From positions 1 to 20,925 of the forward strand of contig JBBSTY010000069.1 of assembly GCA_038235385.1 (NCBI GenBank): a stretch of DNA of 20,925 bases. The letters are read 5' to 3'. The notes below the pieces were generated by a model. It made no database searches. It was given only the letters and a program-made list of their open reading frames with translations, and was not told the origin of the DNA. This document shows, one piece after another, positions 9,620 through 18,432 of this stretch; within the stretch, counting starts at the first letter, position 1, and the number at the start of each line of letters is the position of its first letter. This DNA comes from JBBSTY01 sp038235385. Its GTDB lineage: Bacteria > Actinomycetota > Acidimicrobiia > Acidimicrobiales > Acidimicrobilacustridaceae. Made by a program: the position numbers and the translations under genes.

Positions 9620-10861
9620 GTGGCTGCACCGCGTCCCCACCGACGGTTCGTCGCGCGCATCCGAGCAGCGATCGGCTCGGACGCGGCTGGCATCCGCCAG
9701 TCGCTCGCCGCGCTGCTGGTGTCATCGGGCGGTGACCTCATCGCCGGCCTCACGCTGGCGTCGATCACCCACACCCTCGAGGACCTGCCCGGCCTGATCG
9801 TGCTGGTCCCCGCGGCCATCGGCATGCGGGGCAACATCTTCGGCGCGCTCGGGAGCCGGTTCGGGACCGCGATCCACACCGGAACGTTCCGCGTCTCGAG
9901 TCGGCGCACCAGCCTCATGGGTCAGAACGTCCTCGCGTCGGTCGTGCTCACCCTGTCGATCTCGCTCGCCCTGGCGGTGCTGGCCAAGACGGTCGCCTCC
10001 GCGTTCGGTGTCTCCGAGACGATCTCGCTCGCCGACTTCGTGGTCATCTCGATCCTCGGCGGGGTGCTCTCGTCGCTGGTGGTCCTCGGGCTGACGGTCG
10101 GGGTCGCCGCCATCGCGGTCCGCAGGGGATGGGACATGGACAACGTCGCCGCACCCCTGGTGACCGCAGCGGGGGACATGGTGACCCTTCCCGCCCTCTT
10201 CCTGGCGACCTTCCTCGTCGGCATCCACGGTGTCACGGTGACGATCGCCCTGATCTCGGCGGCGGTGGCCATCGGCTCGCTCGTCGTGGGGCTCCGCGCC
10301 AAGTTGCCGATGATGCAACGGATCGTGCGCGAGTCGCTCCCCGTGCTGTTGGTCGCGGGAACGATCGACGTCGTCGCCGGGCTCACGATCGAGGCGCGCC
10401 TCGATCAGTTCGTGCAGTACGGCGCGCTGCTCATCCTGATCCCGCCGTTCCTCGAGGACACCGGCGCGTTGGGGGGCATCCTGAGCAGTCGGCTGTCGAC
10501 CAAGCTGCACCTCGGCATCATCGATCCGGTGGCGAGACCCCAACGTCCTGCACGCGACGACTTCGCCATCATCGCCCTGCTCGCCGTGCCGGTCTTCGTG
10601 CTCGTCGCCCTCTCCGCCGACCTCGCCGCATGGGCGTTCGGTCAAGCCAGCCCCGGAGCGCTCTCCATGGTGGCGATCGCCGTGATCGGGGGGGCCATGG
10701 CAACGGCCGCTGCGGTCGTCGTCGCGTACTACGGGTCGATCGTGACCTATCGGCTCGGGTTCGATCCGGACAACTACGGGATCCCGCTGCTCACCTCGTC
10801 GATGGACCTGATCGGTGCGCTGTCGTTGATCTTCGCCATCATCCTGGTCGGCGTCGCCTGA
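9620..10861 (+). CDS. SLC41/MgtE-type magnesium transporter with two tandem MgtE membrane domains, no CBS domains
   Basis: Membrane protein of 413 aa, predicted to move Mg2+ or another divalent cation. It is built from two diverged copies of the MgtE membrane domain (about 30-225 and 235-413). The repeat is visible as PAAIGMRGNIFGALGSR (64-80) against PPFLEDTGALGGILSSR (275-291), and as DNVAAPLVTAAGDMVTLPAL (174-193) against DNYGIPLLTSSMDLIGALSL (384-403). Classical MgtE has one such domain preceded by cytosolic N and CBS sensor domains; these are absent here, as in SLC41 and its prokaryotic relatives. The start is GTG at 9620 with GGAG at 9606-9609; nearby ATGs at 9592 and 9604 are out of frame. 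It follows the mannosyltransferase by 33 bp and precedes corA by 20 bp, so the three are probably cotranscribed. Family is clear; ion specificity and direction are inferred. Confidence 0.85.
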   Translation: MAAPRPHRRFVARIRAAIGSDAAGIRQSLAALLVSSGGDLIAGLTLASITHTLEDLPGLIVLVPAAIGMRGNIFGALGSRFGTAIHTGTFRVSSRRTSLMGQNVLASVVLTLSISLALAVLAKTVASAFGVSETISLADFVVISILGGVLSSLVVLGLTVGVAAIAVRRGWDMDNVAAPLVTAAGDMVTLPALFLATFLVGIHGVTVTIALISAAVAIGSLVVGLRAKLPMMQRIVRESLPVLLVAGTIDVVAGLTIEARLDQFVQYGALLILIPPFLEDTGALGGILSSRLSTKLHLGIIDPVARPQRPARDDFAIIALLAVPVFVLVALSADLAAWAFGQASPGALSMVAIAVIGGAMATAAAVVVAYYGSIVTYRLGFDPDNYGIPLLTSSMDLIGALSLIFAIILVGVA

Positions 10862-10881
10862 TCGTCGAGCGCGCCGGGACC

Positions 10882-11898
10882 ATGGCCGAAGGTGGTCCGG
10901 AGCGAGGCCACACTGTCGGGGTGCTGCGCACCTACTCGTTCGAATCCGGCGGCGTCCGGGTGCTGGAGGATCCGTCGTCCATCCCCGCGGCCGTGGCCGA
11001 GCCGGGAACGGTCGTGTGGGTGGACGCCGTGAGCCCGTCACGCGACGAGCTCGACGCGCTCGAGCGGGAGTTCCGCCTGCACCCGCTGGCCCTCGAGGAC
11101 GTGACCAACCGGAACCAACGACCGAAGCTGAACATCTACCCGACCCACGCCTTCCTGGTGGTGTACGCCAACCGCAACGGCGATGGGGTCATGGAAGAGG
11201 TGTTCCTCTTCATCGGTCCGGAATGGATCGTGACCGTCCACCACCACGACGGCAGGACCGACCACTTCGACATCGACTCGGTTCGGAGGCGGTACCAGCG
11301 AACGGTCGGGTTGACCTACAGCGTCGGGTTCCTCGTCTACGTCATCCTCGACGAGGTGGTCGATTCCTACTTCAGTGCCGTCGATCACATCGAGGAACGG
11401 CTGGCGGCGATCGAGGACGAGATCTTCGATGTCGGTGACTCCGAACGCGACGAGTGGCCCATCCAGCAGTCGATGCTGAGCCTGCGCCGCGATCTGCTCG
11501 CCTTCCGTCGACGTGCGGTTCCGTTGCGCGACGTGGTGCTGAGCATCCTCCGCGGTGAGGTGGTGTGGGTGGAGGAGGCGACCCGGGTCTACCTCCAGGA
11601 TGTGTTCGATCACCTGCTGCGGATCGCCGACGAGATCGACAACCAACGCGAGCTCATCGGCAACGCGGTGGATGCCCACCTGGCGCTGGTGTCGAACCAG
11701 ATGAACGAGATCATGAAGAAGATGACCTCGTGGGGCGCCATCCTGCTCGGCTCCACCCTGATCGCCGGCATCTACGGCATGAACTTCACCGACATGCCCG
11801 AGCTCCACCTCCGGTTCGGCTACTACGGCGCGCTGGCGGCCATGTTCGTCCTGACCATCGCGCTGTACCTCACCTTCAAGCGGAAGCGCTGGCTGTAG
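10882..11898 (+). CDS. corA: CorA-family magnesium/divalent cation transporter
   Basis: Membrane channel of the CorA family, which works as a pentamer with a large cytosolic N-terminal domain and two C-terminal transmembrane helices. From the ATG at 10882 it is 338 aa. The cytosolic alpha/beta domain spans about 15-165 (LHPLALEDVTNRNQRPK is a typical block), and long helices follow at about 165-280. TM1 is at about 281-299, the signature YGMN is at 298-301 followed by FTDMPEL, TM2 is at about 313-333, and a basic tail KRKRWL closes it. A GTG at 10921 (325 aa) is an equally plausible start: it begins right before LRTYSF, where many CorA proteins start, and has GAGG about 13 nt upstream. The 3' end overlaps the convergent GT87 gene by 23 nt. 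Its place beside an unrelated Mg2+ transporter supports a Mg2+ role, though some CorA relatives carry Co2+, Ni2+ or Zn2+. Confidence 0.93.
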   Translation: MAEGGPERGHTVGVLRTYSFESGGVRVLEDPSSIPAAVAEPGTVVWVDAVSPSRDELDALEREFRLHPLALEDVTNRNQRPKLNIYPTHAFLVVYANRNGDGVMEEVFLFIGPEWIVTVHHHDGRTDHFDIDSVRRRYQRTVGLTYSVGFLVYVILDEVVDSYFSAVDHIEERLAAIEDEIFDVGDSERDEWPIQQSMLSLRRDLLAFRRRAVPLRDVVLSILRGEVVWVEEATRVYLQDVFDHLLRIADEIDNQRELIGNAVDAHLALVSNQMNEIMKKMTSWGAILLGSTLIAGIYGMNFTDMPELHLRFGYYGALAAMFVLTIALYLTFKRKRWL

Positions 11899-13099
11899 CC
11901 GTCCGGTTCCGCTCCCGTTCCGTGCGGTGACCGGCGAGCGACGAGAGCGCCACCACGAACAGGGCGACGAGCGTCAGGTTGCGGGCGAGCACCGGCAGCA
12001 CCGCCCACACCGCACCCTCCGACGCCGTGACCACCAGGGGGTAGCTGATGGTGGTGAGCGCGGTGACGGCGAGGGTGAGGCCGCCGACGAGGCGATCGCC
12101 GCGCGCCACCACGATCGCGGCGAAGGGCAGGAACCACACCACGTACTGCGGCGACAGGATCGGGGCGAAGAGCAACATGGCGAGGACGCTCGCCAGTGGG
12201 GCCCAGCCGTAGATCACGTGGTCGCCGGCACCCTCACGGCGTCGTCGATCGGCCCACCACCAGGCGAGCGCCACGAACGCGAGGCTCACGACGGTCAGGA
12301 GCGGACGAGCCCAGATCGGCATGATGCCGGTGCGGAACGCGCCCGATTCGAACTTGACCCGAGATGGGTCGCGCAGGTGCCAGAGCACCCCCGGCAGGCT
12401 CTCGACCTGCCATCCGGTGGCGTCGCGGAACGACACGACCTGGCGGACCCCGTCGACCCCGGCGACGGCGATCCACGCCGCGGCGAGGACGAGCCCGGTG
12501 ACGACGAACGACACCACCGCTCGCCACCGGCGCTCGACCACCAGGATCGGGGCGAGCACGAACGGCCAGATCTTGGTGAGCACGGCCGCCGCCAACCCGG
12601 CGGCCCCGAGCGACGACGACCCGCGTCGGATCAGGGCCATGCCCGCCACCGCCAGCAGCACGGCGAGCAGGTCGACGCGGGCGAAGATGAACGGCCACAG
12701 GATGAGGGGCAGCCCGAGCACCAGGTACGCCGCCGTGGTGCGCAGATCCCACACCCGCCAGAGGATGGCGGCGATGCCGAGGTCGCAGAGGAACTGCGAG
12801 AGGGCCACCGCAGCGATCGACCGGACGAGGTCGTCGTTGGCCAGCACCGAGATCGCGGCGTAGGTGATCGGGGGGTACTCGACCTGGAAGTCGCGGTACG
12901 CCACGCCGTCGGAGGTCGCCATCTCCTGGTAGCGCCGGACGTCACCGGTCAGCCCGCCTGGTTGCGACGCCGGATCGGAGGCGAGCAGCAGCACGAGTGC
13001 GAGTACCCGCACGGCGACGAGCCCGATGATGACGAGGCGGAGGGTTCGGTGCGAGGCGGCCGGCGATCGAGCGACCGGCTGGTCGGTGGTGTCAGTCAT
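11876..13099 (-). CDS. GT87/DUF2029-type polytopic membrane glycosyltransferase
   Basis: Polytopic membrane protein of 407 aa, most like the GT87 (DUF2029) polyprenol-phosphomannose-dependent glycosyltransferases of actinobacteria. About ten hydrophobic segments run from about 20 to 390. GT-C-like features are GD at 52-53 in the first outer loop, FQVEYPPITY (71-80), SFRDATGWQVESLPG (223-237) and LSPQYVVWFLPF (315-326). The substrate cannot be told from sequence, but with the MptB-like protein 2.3 kb away a mannose-containing envelope glycan is a reasonable guess. The ATG at 13099 lies 8 bp after the glgX stop. A 16-bp tandem duplication covers this junction and supplies a second ATG at 13115, which meets a stop after seven codons, so 13099 is the usable start. 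No Shine-Dalgarno is evident; coupling to glgX is likely. The C-terminus (TATASASA) is read from the strand opposite the corA end. Confidence 0.75.
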   Translation of the reverse strand: MTDTTDQPVARSPAASHRTLRLVIIGLVAVRVLALVLLLASDPASQPGGLTGDVRRYQEMATSDGVAYRDFQVEYPPITYAAISVLANDDLVRSIAAVALSQFLCDLGIAAILWRVWDLRTTAAYLVLGLPLILWPFIFARVDLLAVLLAVAGMALIRRGSSSLGAAGLAAAVLTKIWPFVLAPILVVERRWRAVVSFVVTGLVLAAAWIAVAGVDGVRQVVSFRDATGWQVESLPGVLWHLRDPSRVKFESGAFRTGIMPIWARPLLTVVSLAFVALAWWWADRRRREGAGDHVIYGWAPLASVLAMLLFAPILSPQYVVWFLPFAAIVVARGDRLVGGLTLAVTALTTISYPLVVTASEGAVWAVLPVLARNLTLVALFVVALSSLAGHRTERERNRTATASASA

Positions 13100-13107
13100 C
13101 GGTGGTG

Positions 13108-13119
<12 letters not shown>
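13083..13119. repeat. 16-bp tandem duplication at the glgX / GT87 junction
   Basis: The unit TCGGTGGTGTCAGTCA occurs twice back to back (13083-13098 and 13099-13114), with a partial third copy of five bases. On the minus strand each full unit carries an ATGACTGA motif. The copy nearest glgX supplies the glgX stop, and the second supplies the start of the downstream gene. Confidence 0.95.
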
Positions 13120-15255
<2,136 letters not shown>

Positions 15256-15258
15256 GTG

Positions 15259-15264
15259 AGTCTA
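15259..15264 (-). promoter_or_regulatory. Candidate -10 element for leaderless glgX transcription
   Basis: Read on the minus strand, TAGACT matches the actinobacterial TAnnnT -10 pattern and lies six bases before the second GTG (15252). Transcription starting there would give a leaderless mRNA. No recognisable -35 is seen at 17 bp (CCAGGC). Single short motif, so tentative. Confidence 0.35.
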
Positions 15265-15272
15265 CGGGGCGC

Positions 15273-15294
15273 CACGGGGCGGCCTGGCCCCGTG
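15273..15294 (-). terminator. 8-bp GC-rich hairpin between the DUF4190-like gene and glgX
   Basis: A perfect inverted repeat CACGGGGC / GCCCCGTG with a 6-nt loop lies 12 bp beyond the stop codon of the DUF4190-like gene and 17 bp before the first glgX GTG. No T-run follows it on the minus strand. Its position suits a terminator for the upstream gene, and separate transcription of glgX. Confidence 0.5.
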
Positions 15295-15306
15295 CGGCAT
15301 CGCCGA

Positions 15307-15930
15307 CTACGAGGTAGCTCCGATCAGCGCGATCGCGACCAGGAAGATCACGAACCCGATGATCACCACGCCCCAGATGGCGAGCACGATCCAGCTGATG
15401 ATGATGCCCGCCTTGGCCAGGCCCTCGCCGCCCTGGGTGCCCCCCGAACCAGCGATCTCCTCTTGTGCCCGACGGCCGTAGATGACCCCGAAGACCGACG
15501 CGATCGGACAGACCGCCCATCCCACGAGCGCCAGCACGAGCGACATCGTGGCGTTGGAGTTGGTGGGCGCCGACTGGGGCACGTAGCCGTACCCGGGCGC
15601 CGGGTACGCCGCCGCCGGCTGACCCGGCGCCGGGTAGCCGCCGGTGGGGTACTGGGCGGCGGGGTACTGGGCGGTGGGATACGAGGCGGTGGTCGACGCG
15701 GCCGTCGGTGCGAAGCCGGCCGGCGGCGCCGCCGGGGTGGTCGGGGAAGCGTCTCGGGCCTCACCGACGATGGTCTCGACCCGGGACTCGAACGCCTGGT
15801 CGACCTGGACCGCCTGGTCGAGCCACGTGACCGCGATGGTCTCCTCCCGGAGCCGGGCATCGACCCGTTGGCACTGCTCGGGACTCAGCCCAGCCGTGCT
15901 GATCGTCGTGGTGAACGCGGGGTCGCTCAT
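15307..15930 (-). CDS. DUF4190-like small membrane protein with Tyr/Pro-rich linker
   Basis: Membrane protein of 207 aa, function unknown. Residues 1-60 are a charged, probably helical cytosolic segment (EQCQRVDARLREETIAVTWLDQAVQ). Residues 62-122 are a low-complexity Pro/Ala/Tyr linker with several YP-containing units (YPTAQYPAAQYPTGGYPAPG). The C-terminal part has a first membrane segment at about 128-150, the loop GRRAQEEIAGSGGTQGGEGLAKAG and a second membrane segment at about 172-203. This arrangement, including the G-x-G-x-A-K/R-A-G element before the second helix, is that of DUF4190 proteins common in actinobacteria. I chose the ATG at 15930 because GGAG lies 5 nt upstream; longer readings run through a nucleotide repeat and are unlikely. 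Three 9-bp direct repeats lie 24-51 bp upstream of the start. A hairpin follows the stop. The fold family is fairly clear; the role is not known. Confidence 0.8.
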   Translation of the reverse strand: MSDPAFTTTISTAGLSPEQCQRVDARLREETIAVTWLDQAVQVDQAFESRVETIVGEARDASPTTPAAPPAGFAPTAASTTASYPTAQYPAAQYPTGGYPAPGQPAAAYPAPGYGYVPQSAPTNSNATMSLVLALVGWAVCPIASVFGVIYGRRAQEEIAGSGGTQGGEGLAKAGIIISWIVLAIWGVVIIGFVIFLVAIALIGATS

Positions 15931-15954
15931 CGGAGCTCCAGGATCGGATCGGTG

Positions 15955-15981
15955 GTGAACGGGGTGAACGGGGTGAACGGT
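15955..15981. repeat. Three 9-bp direct repeats upstream of the DUF4190-like gene
   Basis: GTGAACGGG is repeated head to tail at 15955-15963 and 15964-15972, with GTGAACGGT at 15973-15981. The array lies 24-51 bp upstream of the start at 15930. TACGCT at 15994-15999 (minus strand) could be a -10 element placing the repeats in the 5' leader. It could be an operator or simple slippage expansion. Confidence 0.6.
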
Positions 15982-16128
15982 GATCGAGGTGGGAGCGTAT
16001 CGCTGCCTCGGTGCCGCCCACCACGGCGCCGCCGACGCGCCGCTCCCGCGCTGGCCCCGGGGGGCTGTGCCAAGCTCGATGATGCTCCTGGCCGACACGG
16101 CGTCGATCCCGCCCGGCGCCGATCTGGT

Positions 16129-16411
16129 CGTGCCGTCTGGGGCATCTTCGCCATCCTGGGCCTGCGGGCGCTCTACTTCCTGCTGGCCGGCTCCAGGATT
16201 CGCTCGTCCACCTGAACAAGGGCCTCGGGGTGATCCTGGTGTACGTGGGCTTGAAGATGCTCGCGTCGTTCTGGGGCGTGCACATCAACATCGCGCTCTC
16301 GCTCGGGTCATCCTCGGCGTGCTGGCGACCACGGTCGTGCTGTCGCTCCGCACCGTGCGTCGCTCGACGGAACCCGTTGCGGACCCCGACGACGAGAGGC
16401 GCGACGCCTGA
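16129..16411 (+). pseudogene. 3' remnant of a TerC-family membrane protein gene, with two -1 frameshifts
   Basis: Three consecutive reading frames spell the C-terminal part of a TerC-like protein. First GIFAILGLRALYFLLAG (to about 16191), then SLVHLNKGLGVILVYVGLKM with GVHINIALSLG (about 16191-16306), then VILGVLATTVVLSLRT with an acidic tail to TGA at 16411. Each switch is repaired by adding one base, a C near 16191 and a G near 16306. FAILGLRALYF followed by a VYVGLKM-type helix is characteristic of TerC proteins. Upstream, LADTASIPP (about 16087-16115, another frame) faintly recalls the TerC LAD...DSIPA block, but the rest of the roughly 300-aa protein is not present before the DUF4190-like gene at 15930. 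Either a decayed, 5'-deleted gene or a real remnant with added sequencing errors. With the repeats above, it accounts for most of the 509 bp between the flanking minus-strand genes; I see nothing else coding there. Confidence 0.7.
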
Positions 16412-16439
16412 TGGGAATCGACCGGATCGTCGCGGCGGG

Positions 16440-17597
16440 TCAGCTGGTGGGCCAGGTGTGGCTGAAGCACCGGTCCGCCAGCCGGCCGGGGGACCAGAGG
16501 CCCCACAGGCCGCTGGCGGCTCGGGCGCTGAAGTCGGTCCACCGCAGCACGTCGGGGGTGTCGACCCGGCGCACCACCTGGCGGATCCCTCCTTCGTGCA
16601 CCACGTAGCCCGCCCAGGTGCCGGGGAAGTCCTTGGTGGACCCCACCTCGGTGACGACGAGTGGGCCCACCCGGCGGGCTCGGTGTCGGTGGGTGTGCCC
16701 CGAGGTGATCATGGTGGCCGGCCGGGCCGGCCCGACCGCATCGAGGAAGGCAGCCATCTCGTGGCCCGGGATGCCTCGCGGCAGGAAGGCGGGGACGCGT
16801 CGGCGCTCGCCGTGGTGGTGCAGCGCGAGGAACGCGGGACGACGGTCGGCACGCAACCGCTCGACGACGTCGTCCTGCAGGTGTGCCACCGTGCCCGCCC
16901 GGTGGTGGGCGATGGCCGTCTCGACGAGCACCAGGTTGAGCGCCGGGTGGGCGATGGTGGTCGCACCTCGTGCGGGGTGGAAGCCGAACGGCTCGAGTGC
17001 GAGCTCGGGAACCGGTTCGCCGCGTGCGCCGTAGGAGTCGTGGTTGCCGAGGAGGACCTCGGCGCGAACCGGCGCGTCGCGGAGGAGCTGGCCGATCATC
17101 GCCCAGTCCTTGGCCCGTCCGTTGTGGGTGAGGTCGCCCTTCACGATCACCGAGTCGGCGCCCCATCGGCCGAGCGCGGTCAGCGCCGCCCGTGTCGCGC
17201 GGACCGGATGCGCCTCATCGGGCACCGGTACCTCCATCAACGAGGCGCGCGTCCCGAAGGAGATCTCCCCGATGTGCATGTCCGAGATGGTGGCGAACCG
17301 GGCGATCTCCTCACCGGGGGGCGGTTCGAGGGTGCGGAACCGCTGGCGGGTCCACGAACGCGGCACGTCGGGGCCGTCGATGCGCAGCTCGAGCAGCTCG
17401 CCGGCCGGGAGGTCCTCGATCACCACGCCACCCGGACCGCCGTCGCTGTGGACCTCGACCACCGAATCGGCCGCCGTGAAGGTGAGGGCGCCCGCCGGCA
17501 GGCTCCGCCAGGTGATCTGGATGGCGGTGTCCTCGACGGCGAAGATCCACGGACGGGCCGGCGGGGGGATGCGGTCCAGGGGGGCGATCCGGTTCAC
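16440..17597 (-). CDS. Calcineurin-like metallophosphoesterase with N-terminal beta-sandwich region
   Basis: Predicted two-metal phosphoesterase of 385 aa. All five metal-binding blocks are present in order: D106-x-H108 (TISDMHIG), G154-D155 (VKGDLTHNG), GNHD (184-187), the histidine run HHH (260-262) and GHTH (300-303). The layout is that of the Icc/CpdA-like cyclic nucleotide phosphodiesterase group, but substrate cannot be assigned. Residues 1-90 look like a beta-sandwich (fibronectin III-like) domain of the sort preceding some phosphatases (IQITWRSLP, ELLELRIDGP). No signal peptide is seen. The GTG start at 17597 overlaps the stop of the SGNH lipoprotein gene by 4 nt (GTGA), so the two are probably translated together. 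The C-terminal 40 residues (WTDFSARAASGLWGLWSPGR) lie outside the phosphoesterase core and I do not recognise them. Confidence 0.88.
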   Translation of the reverse strand: MNRIAPLDRIPPPARPWIFAVEDTAIQITWRSLPAGALTFTAADSVVEVHSDGGPGGVVIEDLPAGELLELRIDGPDVPRSWTRQRFRTLEPPPGEEIARFATISDMHIGEISFGTRASLMEVPVPDEAHPVRATRAALTALGRWGADSVIVKGDLTHNGRAKDWAMIGQLLRDAPVRAEVLLGNHDSYGARGEPVPELALEPFGFHPARGATTIAHPALNLVLVETAIAHHRAGTVAHLQDDVVERLRADRRPAFLALHHHGERRRVPAFLPRGIPGHEMAAFLDAVGPARPATMITSGHTHRHRARRVGPLVVTEVGSTKDFPGTWAGYVVHEGGIRQVVRRVDTPDVLRWTDFSARAASGLWGLWSPGRLADRCFSHTWPTS

Positions 17598-18367
17598 GCC
17601 GCCCGGGCGCGGGACTCGATGAGCTGCGGCGCGACGGTTCGGGCGATCTCACGGGCCATCAGCCGGCCGCCGTCGTCGGTGAGGTGCACGCTGTCGGGCT
17701 GGCGGACCGTGACCTCGCCGCCGGCGACCCCTTCACGGCGCCAGGTCCATTCGCCGTCGGGTCCGCCGACGGCGGCACGGCCTTCGATGAGCCCGATCGA
17801 CGGGGTGCTGGCCTGCAGCGCCTCGTACGTGGCTCGCATCTCCGCCGATCGTCGGGCGCCCTCGTCGCCGGCGAGCGGAGGCGGGAGCACCCAGTCGACC
17901 CGAGCGCCGCGAGCCGCGAGCTTCGTCGAGAGCACGGCGGCCTGGTCCTGCCACGCCGCGAAGAACGGTGGCCCGTACTCGTTCGGGACCGGAACCCCGG
18001 AGGCGTCGATCCAGAGGTCGTCGTCGGTGTAGTTGCCGATGAAGAGCACGACCACGACCTTGGGCTTGTACTCGGCGATCAGGGCGTCGGCCTCACCGAC
18101 CCAGTCCTTGAGACCCGGGGTGAGCAGACCGGTTCCGCTCACCGCCTCGACCCGGGTCCGTGCGGATTCGACACCGGGCTCGCTCACCAGGGCGAGCTCG
18201 GCGAACGGGCTGGTCTGCACCATGATCGAATCACCGATGTAGAGCACGTCGACCGACTTGTCGAAGAGCGAGCACCCGCTGGCAGCGACGAGCACCACCA
18301 CGGCGAGCACCAGTGCGGGCACGGCGTCGAACGCGCGCCGACGGCGGGGGGGTCGGGTCCGGATCAC
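17594..18367 (-). CDS. SGNH/GDSL-type hydrolase lipoprotein
   Basis: Predicted exported esterase or acyl-transfer enzyme of 257 aa. The N-terminus has a basic stretch (PPRRRRAF, resembling a weak twin-arginine motif), a hydrophobic segment at about 15-30 and a cysteine at 32 in ASGC, a near-consensus lipobox, so the mature protein is probably membrane-anchored outside the cell. SGNH blocks are YIGDSIM with nucleophile S47, GNY with N112, and DSVH with D225 and H228. A conserved glycine block II is not obvious; VSGTGLL (76-82) may take that place. The GTG start at 18367 lacks a clear Shine-Dalgarno. The gene overlaps the metallophosphoesterase start by 4 nt and sits 65 bp after aminopeptidase N, with a hairpin between. 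Substrate is unknown; relatives remove or transfer acyl groups on glycans or lipids. Confidence 0.82.
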   Translation of the reverse strand: MIRTRPPRRRRAFDAVPALVLAVVVLVAASGCSLFDKSVDVLYIGDSIMVQTSPFAELALVSEPGVESARTRVEAVSGTGLLTPGLKDWVGEADALIAEYKPKVVVVLFIGNYTDDDLWIDASGVPVPNEYGPPFFAAWQDQAAVLSTKLAARGARVDWVLPPPLAGDEGARRSAEMRATYEALQASTPSIGLIEGRAAVGGPDGEWTWRREGVAGGEVTVRQPDSVHLTDDGGRLMAREIARTVAPQLIESRARAA

Positions 18368-18394
18368 GCCCCAGAGTCTCGCCGACGGGGGCGG

Positions 18395-18412
18395 CGCGCT
18401 GGTGTCAGCGCG
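18395..18412 (-). terminator. Hairpin between aminopeptidase N and the SGNH lipoprotein gene
   Basis: A perfect 7-bp stem (CGCGCTG / CAGCGCG) with a 4-nt loop lies 20 bp beyond the aminopeptidase N stop and 27 bp before the lipoprotein start. No T-run is seen. Position and GC-rich stem suit a terminator; function is inferred. Confidence 0.45.
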
Positions 18413-18432
18413 AGCGGCCCGATGACCGGCGG

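Noticed and set aside
2021..9640. Long minus-strand open frames of 480-760 codons opposite treS, malQ, glgB and the mannosyltransferase gene.
   Set aside because: All are antisense to genes with intact catalytic motifs, have low-complexity products rich in Arg, Asp, Glu, His and Val, and contain no recognisable domain.
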